Shown here: positions 1-8,708 of the stretch, piece by piece
How positions within the stretch are numbered: position 1 is the stretch's first letter
How the letters are laid out: each line of letters begins with the position of its first letter
NCBI GenBank assembly: GCA_024638965.1
Contig: JAHEJI010000006.1
Coordinates: 1 to 62,524, forward strand
Reading direction: 5' to 3'
Source of the DNA: Planctomycetaceae bacterium
Lineage (GTDB): Bacteria; Planctomycetota; Planctomycetia; Pirellulales; Pirellulaceae
Length of the DNA stretch: 62,524 nt
Notes under the pieces: model-generated
Seen by the model: the letters and a program-made list of their open reading frames with translations, nothing else
Told to the model about the DNA's origin: nothing
The model's database searches: none
Translations under genes and position numbers: made by a program

Positions 1-2
1 AC

Positions 3-1589
3 TATCTGCTAAACCTGATCGATACACCTGGCCACGTTGATTTTTCGCACGAAGTCCGGCGTTCGCTGATGGCGTGCGAAGGGGCGCTGATCGTTGTCGA
101 TGCTTCTCAAGGAGTCGAAGCTCAAACGGTTGCCAACCTTTACCTCGCGATGGAATATGATCTGGAACTTCTGCCCGTCATCAACAAGATCGATCTCCCG
201 GCCGCGGACGTTGATAAAGTGCGCGAGGAGATTGATGAAGATTTGGGGCTGGACCCGTTTGCGGCGATCCCTGTTTCCGCAAAGACTGGGATCGGCATCG
301 AAGACGTGCTAGCCGGAGTCGTTGAAAAACTGCCGCCACCCAAGGGCGATCCGAACGCGCCGCTTAAAGCCCTGGTTTTCGACGCCCATTTCGATAAATA
401 TCGAGGCGTGATTCTCCAGTGCCGCGTGATGGAAGGCACCCTGAAAACGAAAGACACGATCCACTTCATGCACGGCGGCCGCGATTATAAGGTGGATGAG
501 TTGGGCTACAATCAGTTCAAGCTCAATCCAAAGGATCAGTTGAGTGCCGGTGAAGTCGGTTACATTGTCGCGGGTGTGAAGAGTGTTCAGGACATTGAGA
601 TCGGCGATACGATCACGCTATTGGAACGCCCGGCGGCCGAGCCGATTCCAGGTTATCAGGAAGCCAAGCAAGTCGTCTTTTCCTCCATCTATCCGATGAG
701 CACGGACCAGTACGTGGACCTCACAAAGGCCTTGGACAAACTCGCGATCAACGACGCGGCGCTGACCTACGAAAAAGACAGTTCGGCTGCCCTCGGCTTT
801 GGATTTCGCTGTGGATTCCTCGGCCTGCTGCACTTGGACGTAATTCAAGAGCGATTAGAGCGGGAGTTTGACCTCGGCCTGGTCATTTCGGCTCCGTCGG
901 TGAAGTACAAACTGACTTTGAAAGACGGGCAGAAGATCGAGGTAGATAACCCGAGCTATTGGCCCGATCCAACGATGATCGAAACGGTAACCGAGCCCTT
1001 TATTAAAGCATCCATTCTGACTCCCGAGGCGTATGTCGGTCCTGTTATGGAGCTATGTCGGGAACATCGCTCGGAGAGTCAAACGATGAATTATCTCTCC
1101 GCTGGTCGAATTGAAGTGATCAGCGAAATGCCGCTCGGCGAGGTTCTCTTCGATTTCTATGGCAAGCTCAAGATGATCACGCGCGGATACGGCTCGTTTG
1201 ACTATGATCCGATCGAGTATCGAAAAACTGATGTGGTGAAAGTCGATATTTTGGTCAACAAGGAGCCGGTCGATACGCTGGCTTATCTGGTTCATCGCGA
1301 CAAAGCACGAACTCGGGCGCTTCACTATTGCGAACGACTTGCCAAAGAGATCCCCCGCCACCAGTTCAAGATCCCGATCCAGGGCGTGATTGGCGGCAAC
1401 GTCATCGCCCGCTCAACAATCGCGCCGTTCCGCAAGGATGTAACCGAAAAGCTTTACGGCGGCGATGTGACTCGCAAGAAAAAGTTGCTCGAAAAACAAA
1501 AGAAGGGCAAGGCCAAAATGAAGCAGTTCGGGCAAGTCAACATCCCCCAAAAAGCCTTCGTCTCAGTGCTACGGGCTGATAAGGATTAG
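3..1589 (+). CDS. lepA: Elongation factor 4 (LepA), 5'-truncated
   Basis: The reading frame is open from the first bases of the window, so the start of the gene lies outside it. The visible part begins just before the G3 motif (NLIDTPGHVDF). It then shows G4 (VINKIDLPAAD) and G5 (PVSAKTG), the EF-G-like domains, and the LepA-specific C-terminal domain with the RGYGSFDYDP stretch and a basic end (RKKKLLEKQKKGKAKMKQFG). LepA is a ribosome-bound GTPase that promotes back-translocation or helps initiation and ribosome assembly. P-loop and switch I lie upstream of the window. No terminator was seen after the stop; a transposase remnant follows within about 70 bases. The family assignment is secure. 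Confidence 0.97.
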   Translation, partial: YLLNLIDTPGHVDFSHEVRRSLMACEGALIVVDASQGVEAQTVANLYLAMEYDLELLPVINKIDLPAADVDKVREEIDEDLGLDPFAAIPVSAKTGIGIEDVLAGVVEKLPPPKGDPNAPLKALVFDAHFDKYRGVILQCRVMEGTLKTKDTIHFMHGGRDYKVDELGYNQFKLNPKDQLSAGEVGYIVAGVKSVQDIEIGDTITLLERPAAEPIPGYQEAKQVVFSSIYPMSTDQYVDLTKALDKLAINDAALTYEKDSSAALGFGFRCGFLGLLHLDVIQERLEREFDLGLVISAPSVKYKLTLKDGQKIEVDNPSYWPDPTMIETVTEPFIKASILTPEAYVGPVMELCREHRSESQTMNYLSAGRIEVISEMPLGEVLFDFYGKLKMITRGYGSFDYDPIEYRKTDVVKVDILVNKEPVDTLAYLVHRDKARTRALHYCERLAKEIPRHQFKIPIQGVIGGNVIARSTIAPFRKDVTEKLYGGDVTRKKKLLEKQKKGKAKMKQFGQVNIPQKAFVSVLRADKD

Positions 1590-1654
1590 TGGATCTCTCC
1601 GAAACCAAACCATGCCCGGCGAGGTTGTGGATAACTTGGCTGTTTGTATTGACG

Positions 1655-1756
1655 AAGCAGTTGGAACATCATGCAAAGGAAGATTTTCAAAAAGAATACA
1701 CTCTTCTGCTAGATAAACATGAAGTCGAATATGATCCGAAATATGTTTGGGATTGA
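1655..1756 (+). pseudogene. C-terminal remnant of a REP-associated (IS200-like) transposase
   Basis: An open stretch of 33 codons between lepA and the aminotransferase gene ends in a stop. It reads KQLEHHAKEDFQKEY, then LLLDKHEVEYDPKYVWD. This matches the C-terminal signature of Y1/IS200-like RAYT proteins common in planctomycetes: a [NK]Q..HH patch, F..E, then EYD.(K/R)Y(L/V)WD as the last residues. In-frame sequence upstream does not look like the transposase and carries stops near the lepA end. No HUH motif or catalytic Tyr is visible, so this is a decayed tail. RAYTs mobilise REP palindromes, which fits the palindromic elements elsewhere in the window. The match is from memory of the family, not from a search. 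Confidence 0.6.
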
Positions 1757-1797
1757 GTGTGTCGACCTTCCAGGCCTGAGAACCCGTGCGACAAGGA

Positions 1798-3078
1798 CTA
1801 GCGATGTTTGGCGATCACGCGTTCGAGACTGTCCAGACCGCGCTTGAGCGTTTCCATCTCCGGCCCAAAGCTAATGCGACAGTAGTTGTGGTATTGACCG
1901 TAGCGTCGTTTTTCGGGGTTCACATCAAAAAACACACCCGGCACCGTGATCACGTTTTCGCCGAGACCCGCTTCAAAAAACGACAGGCCGTCATCCAGTG
2001 GCTCCGGCAGGTCTGTGAGATTTGCCCAAACGTAGAACGTGCCCTCGGGTTCGGCCTCGACTTTCACGCCAAGCTGTTGCAATCGCTCCAGTACATAGTC
2101 TCGCTTCTTACGAAACAGCCTCTGCATCGCCGCGGTTTTTTTCACGACCAATTCCGGATCGAGCAAGTCCAAAATGTACGATTGAAACGGATGGTTGGCG
2201 CCACCGTCCAGGAATGAGCCAGCGCTGGTGATTGCGTTGATGGTTTGCTTGGGACCGAGAGTCCAGCTGATCCGCCAGCCCGGGTATCGCCAATTCTTGG
2301 TCAGCCCGTCGATGATCACCACTGGGTCTTTTTCCACGTCGCGAACGTGTGCCGCGGCCGAGACCATTTTGGGAGGTCCGTCCTGAGGGCCAGTATAAAT
2401 GTAGTGCGAGTAAAACTCATCGAGGATCAACGAGCATCGATACTTACCCGTCATCTCAACCAGTTCCGCCAATCGATTTCCTTCAATGACCTGGCCCGTG
2501 GGATTCGTGGGATTACTAATCAGCAGCGCTTTGAGACCACGACCGAGCACTTCTTTTTTGAGCTGCTCGATGGAAACTTGGTAGCCAACTTCCGCATCCA
2601 GCAGGATCGGGATCGGCACGAAGGCTTTGAAGATGCCCAGCAGTTCCTCATACGCCGTGTAGTCGGGCAGAAAGTGCCCCATGTTGATGTTACCGAGCGC
2701 GGCCGCAACGCGAGTTAATGCCACCCGACCGCCACCCGAGATGCTGACGTTTTCGTAGGTGTATTGCGAGGGCTTGTCCTGACGGTATAACGCGTTGTAC
2801 ATCTCGGCGATGCGCTGGCGAAGATCCAATTGCCCCGAGATCGGGCTGTATTCATGTTGTGCGGGATCCATCGAGATCGCAGTGATCCGCGGAGGTGCTC
2901 CCTCGATCGGGCCCACTTCGGGCGCACCTTGGCCAAGGTTGGCCCAATCATCGCTTCCGCGTCGAAAGCCACATTCGGCCGCGCGGTGCATGACATAGAT
3001 CACTCCCGTCCGCGGGACGCGGCGAAAACCTGGAATCGAATCACCGGGACTCAATGTCGTACCCCCTGAGGCGAGCAT
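1798..3078 (-). CDS. PLP-dependent class I/II aminotransferase
   Basis: The protein has about 426 aa with the fold type I aminotransferase layout. It shows NPTNPTGQ in the large domain, the cofactor-contacting DEFYSHYIY, the Schiff-base lysine near residue 261 in GLTKNWRYPGWRIS, and the substrate-carboxylate arginine in NYCRISFG near the end. Substrate cannot be fixed from sequence; aspartate or aromatic/alanine aminotransferases are the nearest general types. The ATG at 3078 is preferred because the longer frame (to 3153) adds 25 residues with no family character. The gene has no close same-strand partner. Family is secure, specificity is not. Confidence 0.9.
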   Translation of the reverse strand: MLASGGTTLSPGDSIPGFRRVPRTGVIYVMHRAAECGFRRGSDDWANLGQGAPEVGPIEGAPPRITAISMDPAQHEYSPISGQLDLRQRIAEMYNALYRQDKPSQYTYENVSISGGGRVALTRVAAALGNINMGHFLPDYTAYEELLGIFKAFVPIPILLDAEVGYQVSIEQLKKEVLGRGLKALLISNPTNPTGQVIEGNRLAELVEMTGKYRCSLILDEFYSHYIYTGPQDGPPKMVSAAAHVRDVEKDPVVIIDGLTKNWRYPGWRISWTLGPKQTINAITSAGSFLDGGANHPFQSYILDLLDPELVVKKTAAMQRLFRKKRDYVLERLQQLGVKVEAEPEGTFYVWANLTDLPEPLDDGLSFFEAGLGENVITVPGVFFDVNPEKRRYGQYHNYCRISFGPEMETLKRGLDSLERVIAKHR

Positions 3079-3376
3079 GAAAAATAAATCGCGGAGAGTG
3101 CAAAGCCTCGCTTCCGCGAGGTAAAAGTAGGCGTAACTGGACTCCACGCACACCCTCTAAACCGAGGAAAAACGACTCTTCTGCTCCGCGCTCCCGAGGC
3201 GCTCCTGTCGGCATTGAAATAGATCCTGATTTGCAGGTCGTCGTCAACGCCTGACCGGGCCTGCTGGCTCTGAAAAACGCGCCATTTTAACAGGCATTCG
3301 AAGGTCTGCAGAGTGCCAGCGTTTAAATATGGCGATGCGAATCGCGCCGGGTGCGGCCATTCAAGGATGATTGAAA
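3079..3376. other. Intergenic, aminotransferase to wza-like gene
   Basis: About 300 bases between two minus-strand genes. Short open frames overlap here in several frames but have no family character or ribosome-binding site. I see no hairpin terminator, repeat or RNA gene. Confidence 0.5.
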
Positions 3377-4390
3377 TCACTTTTTGCGTTTTTTGTCGTT
3401 TTCAATCGGCGGCAAGAAGAGTTCGTCATCGGACTTGCCAGGGTCCAGGCGGTTTGAATCGGTTGGTCGGTAATAAGAATTTGGATCAAGTTGCGGGTCG
3501 CCTTGTTGTTTGTTTTTGTCGCCGCCGTTTTGCTCAGGTTGGTCCGGCAACAGGAACGATTGAATGCGTGTCGCAAAGCGACTGCGATACTGAACGTTCG
3601 CTGGCTGGCACTCGACACAGCAACTTTGGCAACACCGATCACACGATTTTTTCTGTTTCCACCATGCCAACTCTTCGCAAAACGATCGCGAGCCAACGAC
3701 AATGCGGTCGCCCGGTTGAATTTGATAATTAGTGGTTACGTCGCCAAGCTGGGTGATTTGCCGGTAGCAAACCGGTAGGACCACGCGACACTGATTGGGG
3801 TCGGTCGGACGTACGAGAATGATATTGCATGGCGATGCCTTGGACGTGAGTCCACCGGCGCTCAAGATGGCGTCCAGCACATGTTCGTTGCCATCAATCG
3901 GATAAGCGGCGGGCGAACCGACTTCGCCAATTACGTAGACTTTGGCTGCATTGGTTTCGGCAAGTTGGACATTGATCGATTCTCGCTCGCCGGACGTTGC
4001 AATTTGGCTTTCAATTACTTCCTCAATTTGTTCGACCGTCATCCCGGTCACGCGAACCCGACCGAACTTGCCAAGATCAATCGTGCCATCCAACTGGACT
4101 TTTTGATCGCCCAACGAACCGATTTGCGATTGCAGATCGACGGGTTCGATAAGAATTCGATCTCCTGGTTCGACAAAGTAGTTGGTTAATTCTGACTTAG
4201 CCAACTCGTGCGGCAGGCCAGACGGCATTGGGGAAGCTGTTGCCATTTCGGTTGTCTTGGAGAGCAATTGGAACTGAGCCGGCCAAACGCTGAGCCCAAG
4301 ACTCCTACAACCGCTCAAACTGCAAACCATCAAACAACAAATCCACAGCGTCATGAACACCGAAAATGAGCTTTTTTTGGAAATCGACAT
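3377..4390 (-). CDS. Wza-like polysaccharide export lipoprotein with Cys-rich cluster
   Basis: Outer-membrane polysaccharide export protein of about 337 aa. From the ATG at 4390, a hydrophobic segment ends in a lipobox (CSLSGC), so it should be a lipoprotein. A Poly_export domain follows (VEPGDRILIEPVD... TIDLGKFGRVRVTGMT), then an SLBB-type module (KVYVIGEVGSPAAYP... LSAGGLT) and a second similar segment (YQIQPGDRIVVGSRS). After these comes an unusual cluster, CDRCCQSCCVEC, with seven cysteines in twelve residues, then a polar Gln/Asn/Asp-rich tail ending in basic residues. Wza proteins form the export channel for capsule or EPS. No other EPS gene is adjacent; a flippase lies near 26 kb and a glycosyltransferase near 57 kb. 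An upstream start at 4462 is possible but puts 24 polar residues before the signal. Confidence 0.85.
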   Translation of the reverse strand: MSISKKSSFSVFMTLWICCLMVCSLSGCRSLGLSVWPAQFQLLSKTTEMATASPMPSGLPHELAKSELTNYFVEPGDRILIEPVDLQSQIGSLGDQKVQLDGTIDLGKFGRVRVTGMTVEQIEEVIESQIATSGERESINVQLAETNAAKVYVIGEVGSPAAYPIDGNEHVLDAILSAGGLTSKASPCNIILVRPTDPNQCRVVLPVCYRQITQLGDVTTNYQIQPGDRIVVGSRSFCEELAWWKQKKSCDRCCQSCCVECQPANVQYRSRFATRIQSFLLPDQPEQNGGDKNKQQGDPQLDPNSYYRPTDSNRLDPGKSDDELFLPPIENDKKRKK

Positions 4391-4602
4391 GGACGCCTTC
4401 CGTGATGAACAACGACTCTTTTCCCCAATAGAAGTATTGGTTTCATTCGGAATATTCGGCAAACGTCGCCATACCTGACGATCCCGTTAGCAAACCCATG
4501 AATAGACTTTGCAATCGGCAAACTTTAACATCGCTTTTTACAGCTGGTATCACTCGGCGAGTTCGACCGCTACGGATTGGAACGGATCATTAGAGAATTC
4601 GT

Positions 4603-7600
4603 CTATTCGTTCGTTCTGGGTATCGCTAAAGCGTTGCGACTTAAGTTTTGTAAAAACGCTTTCGCCGCGGTTTGACTTGATTTTGCTTGCACAACTGGAA
4701 TCGACTTGGTGCCGCCAACGTGGAGAAAAATCGAGCGATTACGAATCATTTCGTTTAGTTGGTTGATTGCTGCGACTTGCGGAGCCACGCCAAGCAGCGA
4801 TTGTTGGAATAAGCTTTGGGCCACGCCTTGCTGGACGCCTCCACCGGTTTGCAACACAGCATTAATGTCCAGACTCGATCCACCCAGCGCTACTCGACCA
4901 TCGGCAGCTAGCCAAAATGCGTCGCTGAAGAGAGTCAAATCGATGATTCGCAATTGGCCTTGTCCGATTCTTGCGTTCATTCGACCGTTTTCTATTTTGG
5001 TCGAAGCAAACTGTGCCAACGGAACGAAGCGATCAACACTGGAAAGGATGGGGATGCTTTTTACATCTCCGTCCTCAAAGTCAACTTGTACACTACCTGT
5101 CAACGCGTTCAAGGAATCGATCTGGCTCGATTGCAGGTTGAAGCTGCTGTCGAATGTTCCACTGCCAACAATTTGCTGGAATCCGAACGCGCGACTGATT
5201 TGGTCCAGCTTGCCGCGGGTGAGTTTGCCACTTGTATTGAGGGTGAATTGATTTTCTTTTTGAATCAACAATTTGGCGCCGAATCTTCCGCCTCCTCCTG
5301 TTCCGCGTAGATCGCGCGATATTATTTTCTGAAATCCGCCGTTGATACCAAATTGAGTGGTCAAATCGCCCTTCGCATTTTGAATCGGAATTCCAAACAA
5401 CATTCCGTTCTTAACCGAAAGACTTCCGTTGAGTTGCACTCCTTGATGATAGATTGCCGTTCCCCGATAACTGGCTTTTCCGGAGTAATGACTTGCGTAG
5501 CCCGGGCTGAACAAGCCAACCAAACTGTGTATGTCCAACGACTGAGCCAGAAAGTTAATTCGCGAGCTTCTCAGTTTTGCAAACTCTGCTTCGTCGAATT
5601 TTAACTGGCCTTTGATTTCGATTCTGCCTTGAGTGAATTCTCCAGCAAATCTGTCGACGAATACATTGTTGTCCGCGTATCGCAATTGAACGGTCAGATC
5701 GCGCGTCAGCATCCTTCGGTTGAGCATTACCGCTGGCACGTCAAGTCTCAAGCGAGCGACGATATTTTCTAAAGATTCTCCTTCCGCCGTCAGCTTGATT
5801 GAACTGACCCCAGTGATTCGGTCGGAAAACCGGCGATCGAAGAACATACGAGCCAACCGACGCGCTTGAAATCTGGTGACCTGAATTTGCAAGGTTGAGA
5901 GTTCAGGATTTGCTTGCGACTTTTTTTGAAGGAAAGAAAGCGGCAACGACAGGGATGCTTCGCTGATTCCACCCAGTAATTGACCCTTGACATTTGCCGA
6001 TACGATTCGGTCGGCGATTCGGCCAACGAATTCAAGTTCTCCGATCGACTGGCCTTGGAAATTCAGGTCAACTAAACGACCCTGCAAACTTCCCTTCCAG
6101 CCCTCGAAAAACTCTTCGGCGACCGCAGCTTTCGTAAGTTCCAGCTCAACTGTCGACATGCCTTTCAATGTTTCCAGCTGTTTCGGCGCGACCCTATCCA
6201 CAAATGGTCCTAATTCAAAATCGACCACCCTCAAACGCAAGCGATGTTCGCCCATGCCGTCGCGCCGAATACTCGCAGCACCGGCGACTCGTCCATTTTG
6301 ATCGAGTAATCGAAAGCGTTGCACTCGAAACTCGTCTTTATTAAACGAAACATCCGCCAATTCCAGCCGCAACGCCTGGTCTCCCATCATTACCATCGAA
6401 CTTGAAAGGCTTGCCGTTCCTTGCTCCAGCCAGTTGTCCAGCGAACCCGAAACGTCAAAACTTCCGACCGCCCGAATCTGAATTGAATCGAAACCAGTCC
6501 GGCCATCTTGAACCCTCAGATCATAGTTTTCCAGTTGGCCATCGGCCCGGTAGTCCCGGAACTGAGTTGCACGAATGGTTGCCCCGGATCCGTCGACCAG
6601 ATTGATTTTGATATTTGCTCGCAGCGAGCCTTGGCCTTGGCGAACAGCCAACTTGCCGTTCAGCTGATTTGCAGTTTGTGTTTTATTCCATTCCAAATTG
6701 GCTTCACCCATTTTTGTTCCGGCCGTCTCCAGCCCGTCGATTGTGAGCCGTCCCCGGGAAGACCAATCGTCAAGATCGTCTCGAGTTCTTGTTTCAAACT
6801 CGATATCACCAGTCGCTCGACCACGAATTGAAACCGGGATTTGAATCCAGCCTAATTCTTCGAGGAGAAGCTGCTGAATTTCCAGATTTGCACTTGAGGG
6901 TATTCCGCGAATTAGACGAGTAACGTCTAGCCACGTTGCCGAGCCTTTAACGCTACCACCCGCCAATTCCGCCGAAACAATGTCGAACCTGATTTCTTCA
7001 GGGGTGTAAGTCCCTTGCAGATCAAGCTGTTTGATCGGCTGAGTCTTGACAATCAGCTGCTCGGAAAGGCACGCCGCCGTTGCACGTTGAATCCCAGTCG
7101 ATCCATTACCGGCAACTTTTGCATCCAGTCGGACCGTACCGGCAAGATGTTCCGCGAGGTCGTAATTCTTCGATTGGAGAACAAGTTGGCTAATGTCGAT
7201 GTTTCGTCCAGCCGCCGACAGCTCAAATGGAAATTCTCCTTCCAGTTTGCCCTTCCCGGCAACGCTCAGAAACTGTTGGCCAACGCCGATTCGGCCTCCG
7301 GATAGATTCCACGTTGCGTCCTCCAGCTTGACGGAAGCAATTGAATTCCCCGGCGACTCAAGCCAAGGCAAATTGACATCCGTCAGTTCCAGTTTGGCGC
7401 TGCCTCGCCATTTTGCTGGATTCGAAACTGAACGGATTGGAACCGTTCCCTCGAATGAGACGGAACCACCAGCGTTGTCAATGGCCACGTCGATGCCAAA
7501 CGACCGGAACAGTGGGCCTAAATGGACGCTATCAATTTTTGCTTTAAGCTCAATTTCCGATTTCGATGCCGCTAAGATTTTTGCGTCAGCGCTGACAATA

Positions 7601-8046
7601 CCAACAAGTGATTGAGCTTCTGGAGATCGCAACTCACCTGCGATTTTTCCAACGTACCAATTTCCATCCGCAAAACCGAATCGGAGGCTTGCGTCTGCAA
7701 CCCTCCACTCATCGATCCCGAGTTCGGCCGAGCGAATTTCGCCTTCAATTCGATATTCGGAAAAGTTGAACCAGCTCTGGTCGCTTCTTTGTGCCCAGAT
7801 CCAGCCCGAGAGTTCGCCGTCCAAATCAACCGGTATCTCGATGCCGATTCGTCCAAGCCAGATTTGTAACGTTCGAACTGAGATGCCAGCAAAATCGTAA
7901 TCATAAGATCGCTCGTCGCTCAATTCCTCGCGCGGTGCAACTCCAGCGGGCCAATCTGACTCTTCGGACTGGGCCTGAGCTGAGATCACGAAAACGTTGC
8001 ATACAGCAAAGGCAAACAACAAGGCTAAAATAACTCGTCGTATCAT
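4603..8046 (-). CDS. Large AsmA-like (AsmA/TamB superfamily) exported protein
   Basis: The ATG at 8046 begins a clear signal peptide (MIRRVILALLFAFAVCNVF, ending near AQA), with AGGAAGG upstream, giving about 1147 aa. The body is a long run of short beta-strand repeats of the kind seen in AsmA, TamB and other bridge-like proteins (for example GSVKGSATWLDVT, GRVAGAASIRRDG, IEIKGQLKFD). The C-terminal 200 residues resemble the AsmA-like C-terminal region (GRMNARIGQGQLRIIDLTLF, ADGRVALGGSSLDINAVLQT). Family members act in the periplasm on outer-membrane assembly or lipid transport. The longer frame to 8130 adds 28 residues without hydrophobic character. Function in this organism is inferred from fold alone. 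Confidence 0.75.
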   Translation of the reverse strand: MIRRVILALLFAFAVCNVFVISAQAQSEESDWPAGVAPREELSDERSYDYDFAGISVRTLQIWLGRIGIEIPVDLDGELSGWIWAQRSDQSWFNFSEYRIEGEIRSAELGIDEWRVADASLRFGFADGNWYVGKIAGELRSPEAQSLVGIVSADAKILAASKSEIELKAKIDSVHLGPLFRSFGIDVAIDNAGGSVSFEGTVPIRSVSNPAKWRGSAKLELTDVNLPWLESPGNSIASVKLEDATWNLSGGRIGVGQQFLSVAGKGKLEGEFPFELSAAGRNIDISQLVLQSKNYDLAEHLAGTVRLDAKVAGNGSTGIQRATAACLSEQLIVKTQPIKQLDLQGTYTPEEIRFDIVSAELAGGSVKGSATWLDVTRLIRGIPSSANLEIQQLLLEELGWIQIPVSIRGRATGDIEFETRTRDDLDDWSSRGRLTIDGLETAGTKMGEANLEWNKTQTANQLNGKLAVRQGQGSLRANIKINLVDGSGATIRATQFRDYRADGQLENYDLRVQDGRTGFDSIQIRAVGSFDVSGSLDNWLEQGTASLSSSMVMMGDQALRLELADVSFNKDEFRVQRFRLLDQNGRVAGAASIRRDGMGEHRLRLRVVDFELGPFVDRVAPKQLETLKGMSTVELELTKAAVAEEFFEGWKGSLQGRLVDLNFQGQSIGELEFVGRIADRIVSANVKGQLLGGISEASLSLPLSFLQKKSQANPELSTLQIQVTRFQARRLARMFFDRRFSDRITGVSSIKLTAEGESLENIVARLRLDVPAVMLNRRMLTRDLTVQLRYADNNVFVDRFAGEFTQGRIEIKGQLKFDEAEFAKLRSSRINFLAQSLDIHSLVGLFSPGYASHYSGKASYRGTAIYHQGVQLNGSLSVKNGMLFGIPIQNAKGDLTTQFGINGGFQKIISRDLRGTGGGGRFGAKLLIQKENQFTLNTSGKLTRGKLDQISRAFGFQQIVGSGTFDSSFNLQSSQIDSLNALTGSVQVDFEDGDVKSIPILSSVDRFVPLAQFASTKIENGRMNARIGQGQLRIIDLTLFSDAFWLAADGRVALGGSSLDINAVLQTGGGVQQGVAQSLFQQSLLGVAPQVAAINQLNEMIRNRSIFLHVGGTKSIPVVQAKSSQTAAKAFLQNLSRNALAIPRTNE

Positions 8047-8139
8047 TTGTGGAATCGCTGTCCCTTCCTGAGTGCTTATACCATAGATCGAATTAGGTTC
8101 TTTAAGTTTCAAATGACTTGAATAATTCAATCATAGGTC

Positions 8140-8557
8140 TTAACTGTAAGTCGTCAGGAACCTGCCTCTGCCGAGCGACATTTTGGCAGCTCCTAAAAAA
8201 TGTCGGTAACCACATGATAAATCTCGTCGTTTTCTCCGGCTAAGCCTTGATTGAGCCGAAATAGAGTGCATCTCGGATTGTAAAGTCTGCACGAGTCTTC
8301 CAATCGATTTTGTCGCAATGGATTGCTCGCATCGAATGCCAGCTTCCTGCAAGTTTCTTGTGTTTAGCCTGTTCGAATTCTGTGGGCCAAAACTAACCTT
8401 GAAAACTTGATCAAGCTCAGTGACGTTTTTGGCAAATTGATTGAAGTCGTCTTTGACATTTTCCGAGATGGTTCCCTTTGCATCTGTTAACCCCCTCGCT
8501 CGCAATCGCTCGGAGTTCCTGGCACAACGAAGCCAGATTGGAGTTGATTTGTTTCAT
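8140..8557 (-). pseudogene. Possible frameshifted or decayed small gene
   Basis: An ATG at 8557 opens MKQINSNLASLCQELRAIAS, then runs into a five-G stretch (8491-8495, plus-strand C). Dropping one base there would join it to the frame that stays open down to 8140, giving about 138 residues with helical, protein-like composition in the first two thirds (for example DDFNQFAKNVTELDQVFKV). I recognise no family. The rest of the 8131-8708 interval shows no other feature. It may be a decayed gene, a sequencing error at the homopolymer, or chance. Confidence 0.25.
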
Positions 8558-8708
8558 CGTGCACCGTCGTGATGCAGTATTTGATACTAATCAAGGCACA
8601 GGGGAATTTGTGGTGGCAGTTTTCAAGCGAGCCAAGTGACACAAGCCAAGCTAAGTCAATCCTCTCATCGGGATACACACGACTTCGACACATTCCGCAT
8701 TTGAACGA

